Assembly: GCA_017443165.1 (NCBI GenBank)
Contig: JAFSOW010000179.1
Coordinates: forward strand, 1 to 13,190
Length of the DNA stretch: 13,190 nucleotides
Source of the DNA: Acidaminococcaceae bacterium
GTDB lineage: Bacteria > Bacillota > Negativicutes > Acidaminococcales > Acidaminococcaceae
Direction: 5' to 3'
This document shows, piece by piece, positions 1-7,766 of the stretch. The translations under genes were made by a program, and so were the position numbers. Position 1 is the first letter of the stretch. Each line of letters opens with the position of its first letter. Under the pieces are notes generated by a model. It searched no databases and had not been told where the DNA came from. It was given only the letters and a program-made list of their open reading frames with translations.

Positions 1-1860
1 GCCGATAAACCGCTCCGGTGGCTGAATGCCCTGCAGACACAAAAGGGTCGGCGCGATGTCTATCTGGGAACTGTAGGCGCTGTTGTCCAGGTTTTCCAAT
101 GGAGAAAGGTTTTTGGAAACAAAAATCAGAGGGATTGGCGCGATGCTCTGCCGGTCTTTTTCATTTTTGACAAGTTCTGTATACTCCCCGCCGGAATGAG
201 GATTGTGGTCACTGGTAATAATATATAACGTGCGGTCGTCCATCAGACCCGCCTCTTCCACTGCTTTAAAAAATGCTTTCAGTGTGCAGTCCACCCAGTA
301 CATTCCGTGAATGCTAACCATCTGATTATCACGGAAAGATTCCGGTGTATCGGCCCATTTAGTAGCATAATAGGGGTAAGGCTGATGCATATCCAGGGTC
401 TTGGTCACGTAAAAGAACTTCTTCCCTTTCAGTCTTTTCAGCTGTTCCAACGTCCGCCGGTACATCTCATCATTATGGAAGCCCCAGCCGGAAGCACCGG
501 AATATCCGGCTTTCTCCAAATCTTCCCTGGCTTCGTAATGCGCCATGCCAAATTGCTCAGTATATTGCCTGAACTCATTATTGTAATAGCGGCTGGATGC
601 GCTCTGGAAGTACCCGTCAAAGCCTTTTGCCTGCATGCTGCGGAAAAGAGAAGGCTTATCACTGCCTTCTACGTCCCCGTCAAACAACAACTGGGAGCGG
701 AAGGTAGCGTTGAGTCCTTCCGTAGTGGGTATAGCAGAAGAATAGTAATTGTCAATACGCGGATATCGCTTTAAAAGAGCATCCAGGTACGGCGTGGCCT
801 CTGCCGGTATTTCTTTATTATAAAAATGGATATAGTCACGGTGTACGGATTCCAGTATCAGCATCACGATACGGTCATAGGCAGGCACCGGCAAGGGACG
901 GGACTGTTTATTCCGCATGACCCCCAGCTTATACATCCATTCCCTGTCTTTCTCCGTCAGCTCTTTTTTCTTGTGCTGGGTATCCCTGATCACCTTTTCC
1001 TTGTTAAAAGCCGCCTTGCTGATCACATTCATGGCAATCGGAGTTACCAGCAGATTTCTGTATTCCTGCCGGCTTTTTTCAATCTGCTCCTCGCTCCACA
1101 AACCGGACACATGCAGCGCGTACAGCCCCAGCTGGCTTCCGGTAAAATACAGCAGATTGAAGAGAAGTGTACATCCCAGAACTGCCAGCAGCGCCCAGGC
1201 AACATTAGGCTTATGCCTTCTGGGTTTTGTTACCCGGAACAGCAGGAATATGGCCAAAACGCAACAGGCAATCTCCGTAAGCTGTCTTTTCGAAAAAGAA
1301 GACATGACCCCCTGGATTGCGTAGATGTTAAAGTTACGGAAAAAAACTGCCTGTACATGCATGGAAGTCTGCCAGAAGTAAACCACGTCCATCAGCATCG
1401 CTGTCGCACATAACAAATACACTGCAAAATAAAAAGCTTTGTTTTTCTTTGAGGGATTGTGGTGATACCAGACCGCAGCCAGAATTACAGGCACGATATT
1501 GTTTATCAGTCCGGCCAGGATTCCCAGCGTTGTTAAAAAATAAGGATCCAGCGCCAGTTTTTGCTGTATATACCAGGCAAAGCCCAGATAGGAAATGCCT
1601 AATACTACCGCAGGGAAATAACGCTGCAGCCGGTCCGGGATCCGTTTCCGGCGCAGAAAAAACAAATATCCCACAATCAGCAACACCAAATCACGCAATA
1701 AGGCGTTGACCAGCGTCTGCCAATAATCACCCTCGGGAAATGGAATGATACCTGCAAAAAGCTGCCGGGCATGCTCTTCTTCCCAAAAGTAAATGGCGCC
1801 TGCAATTATCACAAACAGCAGCAGAACGCCAATACGTCTCCCTTTATGTTTCCAATCCAT
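1..1860 (-). CDS. LTA-synthase/sulfatase-family membrane phosphotransferase (3' end cut by window)
   Basis: Open from ATG at 1860 to the window edge (620 codons, no stop), so the C-terminus is missing. The first ~240 residues hold about seven hydrophobic segments (near 10-26, 55-70, 82-99, 108-132, 142-163, 195-210, 218-239). An extracytoplasmic alkaline-phosphatase-fold domain follows. It keeps the family's metal and nucleophile pattern: E337 in LILESVHRDY, T379 in IPTTEG (aligns with the LtaS nucleophilic Thr), H492 in DMHQPY, and D551-H552 in ITSDHNPH. The family includes LtaS, MdoB/OpgB and related phosphoglycerol or phosphoethanolamine transferases; the donor is usually a phospholipid head group. 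It is the last gene seen in the heptose/LPS block, after a lipid kinase. I infer decoration of LPS core or another envelope glycan; the acceptor and transferred group cannot be read from sequence. The Shine-Dalgarno is weak (AGGCAGG). Confidence 0.88.
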   Translation of the reverse strand, partial: MDWKHKGRRIGVLLLFVIIAGAIYFWEEEHARQLFAGIIPFPEGDYWQTLVNALLRDLVLLIVGYLFFLRRKRIPDRLQRYFPAVVLGISYLGFAWYIQQKLALDPYFLTTLGILAGLINNIVPVILAAVWYHHNPSKKNKAFYFAVYLLCATAMLMDVVYFWQTSMHVQAVFFRNFNIYAIQGVMSSFSKRQLTEIACCVLAIFLLFRVTKPRRHKPNVAWALLAVLGCTLLFNLLYFTGSQLGLYALHVSGLWSEEQIEKSRQEYRNLLVTPIAMNVISKAAFNKEKVIRDTQHKKKELTEKDREWMYKLGVMRNKQSRPLPVPAYDRIVMLILESVHRDYIHFYNKEIPAEATPYLDALLKRYPRIDNYYSSAIPTTEGLNATFRSQLLFDGDVEGSDKPSLFRSMQAKGFDGYFQSASSRYYNNEFRQYTEQFGMAHYEAREDLEKAGYSGASGWGFHNDEMYRRTLEQLKRLKGKKFFYVTKTLDMHQPYPYYATKWADTPESFRDNQMVSIHGMYWVDCTLKAFFKAVEEAGLMDDRTLYIITSDHNPHSGGEYTELVKNEKDRQSIAPIPLIFVSKNLSPLENLDNSAYSSQIDIAPTLLCLQGIQPPERFIG

Positions 1861-1932
1861 ACGGATACCTGCCTGATATGATTTATACGCTCTATAAAAA
1901 ACTGTCAGCTGAAATGTTTACACGATTATTCG

Positions 1933-2880
1933 TCAGGGAATAAACCACAGCGGTTCATCCATGACTTCCAATGTCAATGGTGTCGATGCGACTACGTCCC
2001 CGTCCAGTTCTACCGGAAAGTCTTCCAGCAGATTGACAGATTCTATTTCTACTTTTTTCGCCTTACGGCAGAGAACCTCTTTATCAAGGTTCAGTCCTTC
2101 CAGCGCGATCAGCGAAGCATACTTCAGGATATCGGCCCGCTTATTGCCCGGAAAAACCGCTGCGTGCAGCCAGGGTACAGTAAGGGCAGCATCCGTAAAG
2201 AGATTATACCGTCCGGCATAATAGCGGCTTTTTCCTATAATTACGGAAGAACCTGTATGCCATTCCGTTTCATCATCAAAGCGCACCCGGAACGCATAAC
2301 GCCAGTTACTGAAGACCAGTTCACGCCGGACCAGCTGGGTACTTTGCAAAACATAGGCAAATTTATTCAGCAGACGTTTCTGCATCGCCCCCACGCTGTC
2401 TACCACAAGGGAGTCGAAGCCTACGCTTGCCACTGTCAGGAACAGGCTACCGTTGGCCCGTGCAGTATATAAAGGATATACAAAACCCTTCAAAGCACGA
2501 CGCACCCAACGTTCCGGTTCATTACGCAGGGACATTTCCTTGGCAATCAGATTAACCGTTCCCGCAGGAAACACACTGATGTACGGGCGGTAATCCAGCT
2601 GCAGCATATCTTCCACAAAGGCACGGATGGTCCCATCGCCTCCGGCAATGATCACCCAGTCACATTTTTCCTCTGCCGCTTTCTTTGCCAGTTCCGGCAT
2701 TTGCTCAAAAAACTGAACATCCAGCAGTTCTATTTCAGCATCCAGTTCCTGCTTAAGCAGCTTATAAACCTCATTGATGCGGGACAACATACTGGCAAAC
2801 AGCTGCCGGCCGGAATACCGGTTATAAAGGATAAAGACTTTTTTAAATTGTCTTACTTCAATCTGATCCTCTGGTTGCAC
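1933..2880 (-). CDS. Diacylglycerol kinase catalytic-domain lipid kinase (YegS/DgkB/BmrU-like)
   Basis: 315 residues from the start chosen here. The ATP-binding signature GGDGT is at 80-84. A second motif, PAGTVNLIAKE (GTVN at 107-110), departs from the GTxND of classical DAG kinases. A C-terminal LDGD (D293-D295) sits where the family has DGE. No membrane segment is evident, so it is probably cytosolic or membrane-associated. Family role: ATP-dependent phosphorylation of diacylglycerol or a similar lipid. GTG at 2880 is preferred because GGGAGGG ends 6 nt upstream; an in-frame GTG at 2895 would add five residues (MGGLP) but has no comparable ribosome site. It lies 93 nt after the GT9 gene and 72 nt before the LtaS-like gene, consistent with recycling diacylglycerol released by that enzyme. 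The substrate is an inference; another lipid is possible given the GTVN variant. Confidence 0.85.
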   Translation of the reverse strand: MQPEDQIEVRQFKKVFILYNRYSGRQLFASMLSRINEVYKLLKQELDAEIELLDVQFFEQMPELAKKAAEEKCDWVIIAGGDGTIRAFVEDMLQLDYRPYISVFPAGTVNLIAKEMSLRNEPERWVRRALKGFVYPLYTARANGSLFLTVASVGFDSLVVDSVGAMQKRLLNKFAYVLQSTQLVRRELVFSNWRYAFRVRFDDETEWHTGSSVIIGKSRYYAGRYNLFTDAALTVPWLHAAVFPGNKRADILKYASLIALEGLNLDKEVLCRKAKKVEIESVNLLEDFPVELDGDVVASTPLTLEVMDEPLWFIP

Positions 2881-2973
2881 CGGCAGCCCTCCCACGCTTT
2901 ACACCAAATTATTCGACCCACACTGTATAAAATAAATAACCTTTCCTCAAGCTCCTGTCCATTCACGGTACAA

Positions 2974-4017
2974 TTATTCCAGCCATTTTTCACAGGCATC
3001 CAGCACCTGCTTCACTGTCAGTTCCTTCATGCATCGCATATTGTATTTTGCATCACGACAGTGGTGTTTCATCCCTGATGCACAGCCGGGGCAGGGCGGT
3101 TGCGCCGTTACAACAGTGGCCAGCCTCGTATAAGGCCCATACAGTTCCGGATGGCTGGGTCCGTACATAGCTACAACGGGAACCCGCTGGCTGATTGCTA
3201 CATGCATAGGGCCGCTGTCATTGGTAATAATCAGACTGCAACGGCGCATGGCAGCGGCCAGCTGCCCGATAGAAAGCTGCCCGGCAGCAATCACCGGCTT
3301 TGTCTTCATGTGTCCGACCGCTTCCTGCACCATGTCTTCATCCATGGTACCGCCAAAGAACACTGTCTTATATCCCCTGGAAGACAGGGCATCTGCCACT
3401 TCCGCAAACCGTTCCGGCGCCCAGCGTTTTGTTTCCACTTCACTGCCGGTATTAAATCCCACCAGTTTATCAGAAGGAAGTATGCTTTTTTCTTTCCAGA
3501 ATGATTCCGCAAAATCCCTGTTTTCTTTTCCCGGAAAGATTTCCAGACCGCGGTGACTCAATTCTTTTACGCCAAGCTGTGTCAGAACATCCAGATACAT
3601 GTCTGCCGCATGCTTTTTCCTGTCAAGAGGTGTCAACAAATCAAACCATGGTTTGAACAGCCAGTGAGTGCAACCGGTAAGTTTGCCCGCTTTTGTCATG
3701 GCACAGATAAACGAGCAACGTTCATTTGGATGCAGGTTGATCAGGATATCGAACTGCATCTTACCGAGATTGTGGGCGCAGCTTAGTAAAGCCAGAATAC
3801 TGTTGTCCCTGCCATATTTATCAATGGTAATCACTTCATCCAGACAAGGATTATGCAATACCACGTCCTTCAGCTTTTCATCCACCAGCATTGTGATATG
3901 CGAATCCGGCGCTGCTTCCCGAAGCGCCCGGATAAAAGGCGTGGTCAATATCAGGTTTCCCAGTTGCATCAAAAACGTCACCAGGATTTTCTTATGATTT
4001 AATTCCACGCCTCTCAC
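2974..4017 (-). CDS. Glycosyltransferase family 9 (ADP-heptose:LPS heptosyltransferase-like)
   Basis: 347 residues, about the usual length for WaaF/WaaC-type enzymes (GT-B fold, retained on the cytoplasmic face of the inner membrane). The N-terminal motif QLGNLILTTPFIRALR lies near 18-33, the donor-phosphate region with K197-R198-W199 follows GSEVET, and the C-terminal ADP-heptose-site motif TNDSGPMH is at 265-272. A Cys cluster (C309, C312, C320, C329) near the C-terminus is common in this family. The residue matching the catalytic-base Asp of WaaC ('GD') is Asn21 here (codon AAC). The gene follows the complete ADP-heptose pathway, so transfer of L,D-heptose to LPS inner core is the likely role; acceptor position I versus II cannot be assigned. 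The start is GTG with a weak purine tract (AAGAAGAAAG) upstream; GTG at codon 4 is an alternative but has its SD too close. Confidence 0.9.
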   Translation of the reverse strand: MRGVELNHKKILVTFLMQLGNLILTTPFIRALREAAPDSHITMLVDEKLKDVVLHNPCLDEVITIDKYGRDNSILALLSCAHNLGKMQFDILINLHPNERCSFICAMTKAGKLTGCTHWLFKPWFDLLTPLDRKKHAADMYLDVLTQLGVKELSHRGLEIFPGKENRDFAESFWKEKSILPSDKLVGFNTGSEVETKRWAPERFAEVADALSSRGYKTVFFGGTMDEDMVQEAVGHMKTKPVIAAGQLSIGQLAAAMRRCSLIITNDSGPMHVAISQRVPVVAMYGPSHPELYGPYTRLATVVTAQPPCPGCASGMKHHCRDAKYNMRCMKELTVKQVLDACEKWLE

Positions 4018-4069
4018 TTCACTTTCTTCTTATATCAGTCAAACACCTTTCCCGTAATACCGCAACAAA

Positions 4070-4093
4070 GGGCAACGTATGAATACGTCGCCC
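4070..4093 (-). other. Intercistronic hairpin between gmhB and the GT9 gene
   Basis: A 10-bp stem (4070-4079 with 4084-4093) closes a 4-nt loop. One of the ten pairs is A·C if read on the plus strand but G·U on the minus strand, so the full stem forms only in the transcribed strand. Downstream on the transcript comes TTTGTTG, too interrupted for a confident terminator. It could be an attenuator, a leaky terminator or an mRNA processing or stability element that sets GT9/kinase/LtaS-like expression relative to the heptose genes. Confidence 0.4.
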
Positions 4094-4120
4094 AGTGAAC
4101 TCTTTTTTATGATGAGGATA

Positions 4121-4648
4121 TTATGAAATTCCGTGTTGTTCACAGTCATGCACAATGCTCTTTACATATTCCAACAGACTGCCACCGGTATACAGATATC
4201 CTCGCACTCCGGCGGCTTCCGCTGCCTTTATGTCACGGAGTCTGTCCCCGATCAGAAACGCGTTCCCCGGGAGTATGTTAAAATCTTCCAGAGCCTGTAA
4301 TATCATACCCGGCTTCGGTTTACGGCATTCACATTCAACATCATACTGCTTAACGGAGGCTCCCGGCAAATGGGGACAATAATAAAAAGCCGCAATTTCG
4401 CCGCCAGACTTCCTCACTTCCGCCTGCATCCATGCATGCAGTTCCCTGACAGTATCCTCTGTAAAGCAGCCCCGGGCCACGCCACTCTGGTTGGTCACCA
4501 CTGTCACCAGAATCCCATGCCGCTTCATCCAGGCAATCGCTTCCCGGCTTCCGGAAACCCATTCCACATCTTCTGCTTTATGAAGATAAGCTTTATCAAC
4601 ATTCAGGACGCCGTCCCGGTCTAACAGACATAACTTTTTCCCAGCCAT
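4121..4648 (-). CDS. gmhB: D-glycero-beta-D-manno-heptose 1,7-bisphosphate 7-phosphatase
   Basis: 175 residues from ATG at 4648. It is a HAD-superfamily (subclass IIIA) phosphatase: nucleophile/acid motif DRDGV with D10 and D12, motif II TNQSG at 52-56, and motif III near R109-K110 with GDRLRD (D135, D139). It has the GmhB zinc-site pattern C91-x-H93 with C106-x-C108. It removes the 7-phosphate from heptose 1,7-bisphosphate made by the HldE kinase, giving the 1-phosphate that HldE then adenylylates. An in-frame open stretch runs upstream to 4777, but it would overlap hldD by 125 nt and adds nothing GmhB-like; MAGKKLCLLDRDG is where family members begin. The start is 4 nt after the hldD stop, suggesting coupled translation; the only SD-like bases (AGGCAGGA) are unusually far (about 12 nt). 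The related histidinol-phosphate phosphatase domain is the alternative, but the operon argues for GmhB. Confidence 0.93.
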   Translation of the reverse strand: MAGKKLCLLDRDGVLNVDKAYLHKAEDVEWVSGSREAIAWMKRHGILVTVVTNQSGVARGCFTEDTVRELHAWMQAEVRKSGGEIAAFYYCPHLPGASVKQYDVECECRKPKPGMILQALEDFNILPGNAFLIGDRLRDIKAAEAAGVRGYLYTGGSLLEYVKSIVHDCEQHGIS

Positions 4649-4652
4649 ATAT

Positions 4653-5639
4653 TTATAAACTGTCCTGCCTTGTGTAATATCCGCCGGTCTTGTCCAATAT
4701 CTGACAGTATTCTTCCACCGCTTCTTCAATATCGGTAAAGCCACCATCATATCCCACAGACAGCAAAGCCGTTTCATCTGCCTGGGTATAACTCTGGTAT
4801 TTCCCTTTCAGCGCTTCCGGGAAGGGAACGTATTCCAGTTTATCCATAGGCGCACCAAAATGCTTCAGTACGGCTTTGGCAACCGTATTAAAGGAATGTG
4901 CATGTCCGGTCCCGCAGTTATAGATACCCTTCAGTTCCGGATGGTCCCAGAAGAAGAAGTTCACTTTCACCACGTCTTTTACATAAACGAAATCACGAAT
5001 CTGTTCCCCGGGCCCGTAACCGTCGTACCCTTCAAACAGCTTTACTCTGCCTTCCGCCCTGAACTGATTGTACATTTGAAACGCCATGGAAGCCATCTTT
5101 CCCTTATGGTTTTCCTGAGGACCGTACACATTAAAATAGCGCAGCCCCACCACCTGGCTTTCCAGTCCATTCAGATAGCGGCGGATATAATTGTCCGTGA
5201 ACAGTTTGGAGAAAGCATACACATTCAGCGCTTCCTCACACTCCGGATTTTCCGTAAAACCGTGCTTGCCGCCGCCGTAGGCAGAAGCAGAGGAAGCATA
5301 CATGAACTGGATTTTCCGGTCTGCGGCAAAATGGAACAGTTTCTTCGTATATTCAAAATTGTTTTCCATCATGTACTTGCCGTTGTACTCCATGGTATCG
5401 GAGCAGGCACCTTCATGAAAGATGACATCAATTTTTCCTTGGTCGAATATTCCGTCGGAGACTGCCTTGCCGAAATCAATCTTATCCATGTAATCCATAA
5501 CTTTCAGGCCCTGGATATTTTTGAACTTAACCATGTTAGTCAGGTTATCCACAACAAGGATATCGTCCCTTCCCCGTTCATTCAGGCCTTTTACAATATT
5601 ACTGCCGATAAACCCGGCGCCCCCGGTTACAATAATCAT
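4653..5639 (-). CDS. hldD: ADP-L-glycero-D-manno-heptose 6-epimerase
   Basis: 328 residues, slightly longer than E. coli HldD (310). It is an extended SDR with NAD(P)-binding Rossmann motif TGGAGFIGSN at 5-14, SSASAYGG near 116-123 (substrate-activating Ser), catalytic Tyr141 and Lys145 in YAFSK, and the HldD hallmark RYFNVYGPQE...HKGKMAS near 167-185. It converts ADP-D-glycero-D-manno-heptose to the L-glycero epimer, the last step before heptosyl transfer. ATG at 5639 is directly followed by the beta-strand of the Rossmann fold (MIIVTGG), so this start is secure; GGAAAGGCAG precedes it. It sits 57 nt after hldE and 4 nt before gmhB. The HKG motif makes it HldD rather than a generic GalE-like epimerase. 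Confidence 0.96.
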   Translation of the reverse strand: MIIVTGGAGFIGSNIVKGLNERGRDDILVVDNLTNMVKFKNIQGLKVMDYMDKIDFGKAVSDGIFDQGKIDVIFHEGACSDTMEYNGKYMMENNFEYTKKLFHFAADRKIQFMYASSASAYGGGKHGFTENPECEEALNVYAFSKLFTDNYIRRYLNGLESQVVGLRYFNVYGPQENHKGKMASMAFQMYNQFRAEGRVKLFEGYDGYGPGEQIRDFVYVKDVVKVNFFFWDHPELKGIYNCGTGHAHSFNTVAKAVLKHFGAPMDKLEYVPFPEALKGKYQSYTQADETALLSVGYDGGFTDIEEAVEEYCQILDKTGGYYTRQDSL

Positions 5640-5696
5640 AATTAAATCTGCCTTTCCGGGTAAAACTGTCAGGATTTATTAACTCAAAACAGCGGT

Positions 5697-7178
5697 TTAA
5701 AGCTTCCGTTCCCGGACCAGACCGGCAATCTGATTTATCAGTCCTGTAGTGGAATAGCCTTCTTCTAATTCAATAATTTCTACTTTTCCGGCATATTCAC
5801 GCCCTGCCACCTGGTCCGGACGATAGTCCCCGCCCTTTACCAGGATATCCGGGCGAACCAGTTTGATTAACCTGGCAGGTGTATCTTCATGAAAAATGAC
5901 CACCGCATCAACACAGGCAAGAGACGCCAAAACCCTTGCCCGGTCCAGTTCACGAACCAGCGGCCGGGAATCGCCCTTAAGCCGTTTCACCGAATCATCA
6001 GAGTTCAGGCCCACAATCAGATGTTTTCCCATTTTAGCCGCCTTCTCCAAATAGGAAACATGACCAACGTGCAAAATGTCAAAACACCCGTTAGCAAAGA
6101 CGATCTTCTCCCCGCTTTTGTGCCATATCTGCGTCAAATCCGCAACTTCTTTCCAGGAAAGAGGCCGGAACCCGTATCCCAGTTTCCGCTCTTCATTCAG
6201 GAGAGTTTGCAGCAATTCGTCCCGGTGCACAGGATATGTGCCTACCTTGCCTACCACAATACCGGCTGCACGATTAGCCATATACACAGCCTCCGGCAGC
6301 GAAAGGCCCCCGGCTACTGCAGCAATCAGGACTGCCGCTACCGTATCCCCGGCGCCAGATACATCAAATACTTCCAATGCGGACGCAGGACTGTGAATAA
6401 CCGTACGTTTTTCTCCTACCAGCGTCATGCCTTTTTCGCTGCGGGTCACTACCACATTCCGGATGTGATAGCGCTCACGCGCCATTTGGGCAATCTGCAA
6501 TACGGGACCATCCTCATTGGGAACAGTCTGCCCCGCCGCTTCGCACATTTCCTTCAGATTCGGTGTAATAAACGTACACCCTTCATACTTTTCCCAATGG
6601 GGACCTTTGGGGTTTACCAGCACCGGGATACCGTGCGCATCTGCCATACGGATCACCCACTGACAGAAAGAGTCAGAGCACACACCTTTGGCATAATCTG
6701 ATACGGCAATGCCGTCCAACCCATTTTCTATCAAATCCAGCAGCCACTGTTTGAGCTGGTCCGCCTCATCCGGATACAGACCGCCCACCTCTTCAAAGTC
6801 AAGGCGCAACATCTGCTGGCGGGACCCCAAAATTCGCATTTTGGTAATAGTAGAACGGTGACGGGATTTCACCAGACCGCCGAAGTCTATTTTTTCTTTT
6901 GTAAACAGTTCTTCCAGAATCTTACGGTTATCATCGTCCCCGGTGACGCTGCCCACATAAACATGACAACCCAGGTTTGCCAGGTTTGCAGCCAGATTGG
7001 CTGCCCCGCCCAATACCGAGTTAATCTTTTTCACACGGTTCACGGGTACCGGAGCTTCCGGGGAAATTCGCTTTACTTCCCCGTAAAAATACCGATCCAC
7101 CATCACATCGCCGATGACTGCAATGCGCTGGTTCTGAATCTCTTCCGTGATAAAAGTAGTACATTTCATGTCATTCAT
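5697..7178 (-). CDS. hldE: Bifunctional heptose 7-phosphate kinase / heptose 1-phosphate adenylyltransferase
   Basis: 493 residues (E. coli HldE 477). Residues ~1-320 are a PfkB/ribokinase-type kinase: GDVMVDRY at 23-30, RISPEAPVPV at 37-46, GGAANLAAN at 57-65, and the signature DVSGAGDT at 272-279 with catalytic base D278. Residues ~345-493 are a cytidylyltransferase-fold adenylyltransferase: FANGCFDILHVGH at 361-373 with the HxGH nucleotide site, and GYSTTGLI at 474-481. The kinase makes heptose 1,7-bisphosphate; after GmhB acts, the second domain makes ADP-D-glycero-D-manno-heptose. ATG at 7178 overlaps the gmhA 3' end by 8 nt, suggesting translational coupling; it has GGTGG close upstream. 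ATG at 7169 (MKCTTF, similar to the E. coli N-terminus) and GTG at 7193 are alternatives, so the N-terminus is uncertain by a few residues. Function is not in doubt. Confidence 0.96.
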   Translation of the reverse strand: MNDMKCTTFITEEIQNQRIAVIGDVMVDRYFYGEVKRISPEAPVPVNRVKKINSVLGGAANLAANLANLGCHVYVGSVTGDDDNRKILEELFTKEKIDFGGLVKSRHRSTITKMRILGSRQQMLRLDFEEVGGLYPDEADQLKQWLLDLIENGLDGIAVSDYAKGVCSDSFCQWVIRMADAHGIPVLVNPKGPHWEKYEGCTFITPNLKEMCEAAGQTVPNEDGPVLQIAQMARERYHIRNVVVTRSEKGMTLVGEKRTVIHSPASALEVFDVSGAGDTVAAVLIAAVAGGLSLPEAVYMANRAAGIVVGKVGTYPVHRDELLQTLLNEERKLGYGFRPLSWKEVADLTQIWHKSGEKIVFANGCFDILHVGHVSYLEKAAKMGKHLIVGLNSDDSVKRLKGDSRPLVRELDRARVLASLACVDAVVIFHEDTPARLIKLVRPDILVKGGDYRPDQVAGREYAGKVEIIELEEGYSTTGLINQIAGLVRERKL

Positions 7179-7734
7179 GATCCACCAGTTCACATAAAAT
7201 ATGCCCCATCAGTATATGCATCTCCTGCGCACGGGCCGTCACCCTGACCGGGACTGCCAGGCAGATGTCACAGGCGTCCGCCATTTTGCCGCCGCCTTCT
7301 GCCGTCATGCCAATACAGGTAATGCCCTTTTCCTTTGCTTCTTTTATGGCCAGCAAAACATTTTTGCTGTTTCCGGAAGTGGAAATACCGATCAGCACGT
7401 CCCCCCGTTCGCCCAATGCCTGAACCTGGTGGGCAAAAACAGTCTCATACCCATAGTCATTGGCCACCGAAGTCAATATAGAGGTGTCAACAGTCAAAGC
7501 AATCGCCGGAAGCCCTTTCCTCTCTTTTTGGAAACGGCCGACAAATTCTGCTGCCAGATGCTGGCTGTCTGCCGCACTGCCACCATTACCGCAGAACAAA
7601 ACTTTGTGTCCTCCCGACAGCGCTTTTTCAACGCATGCAGCACACTTTTCCAATTTTTGGGGCAGGTCAGAAGCCTTTAATCTTTGCAGCGCTTCTAAAT
7701 GCTCCGTTAAACGTTGTTCGATAATCCGGTTCAC
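7171..7734 (-). CDS. gmhA: Sedoheptulose 7-phosphate isomerase
   Basis: 187 residues (E. coli GmhA 192). It is a SIS-domain enzyme that commits sedoheptulose 7-phosphate to D-glycero-D-manno-heptose 7-phosphate. Visible are the phosphate-binding loop CGNGGSAADSQHLAAEF at 48-64, TVDTSILTSVANDYGYE at 81-97, and the SIS signature GISTSGNSKN at 116-125. H59, E63, Q170 and H178 sit exactly two positions before E. coli H61, E65, Q172 and H180, the metal/catalytic set, so the active site is intact. The start is GTG at 7734 with GTGGAGAG about 5 nt upstream. It is the first heptose gene, 66 nt after lptD, and its 3' end overlaps hldE. DiaA, a SIS paralogue involved in replication, is the alternative, but the operon context decides for GmhA. 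Confidence 0.96.
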   Translation of the reverse strand: MNRIIEQRLTEHLEALQRLKASDLPQKLEKCAACVEKALSGGHKVLFCGNGGSAADSQHLAAEFVGRFQKERKGLPAIALTVDTSILTSVANDYGYETVFAHQVQALGERGDVLIGISTSGNSKNVLLAIKEAKEKGITCIGMTAEGGGKMADACDICLAVPVRVTARAQEMHILMGHILCELVDHE

Positions 7735-7766
7735 ATGCTCTCCACTTTTTCTTGTATCATAATATT

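Noticed and set aside
1882..1908. Possible promoter before the LtaS-like gene (CTGACA, 15 nt, TATAAA)
   Set aside because: Matches are imperfect and the spacer is short. The A/T-rich gap is only 72 nt within a co-oriented gene run, so chance is likely.
2985..3110. Cysteine cluster at the GT9 C-terminus as a novel metal site
   Set aside because: Similar C-terminal Cys patterns are common in GT9 proteins, so it is not specific to this gene.
4649..4777. Upstream extension of gmhB inside hldD
   Set aside because: It would add 43 residues unlike any HAD phosphatase and overlap hldD deeply; the family N-terminus fits ATG at 4648.
5889..6701. Plus-strand open frame of 270 codons (and similar long ones at 826-1413 and 4860-5645)
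   Set aside because: Each lies wholly antisense to a minus-strand gene with clear family motifs (hldE, the LtaS-like gene, hldD). Their translations show no recognisable domain.
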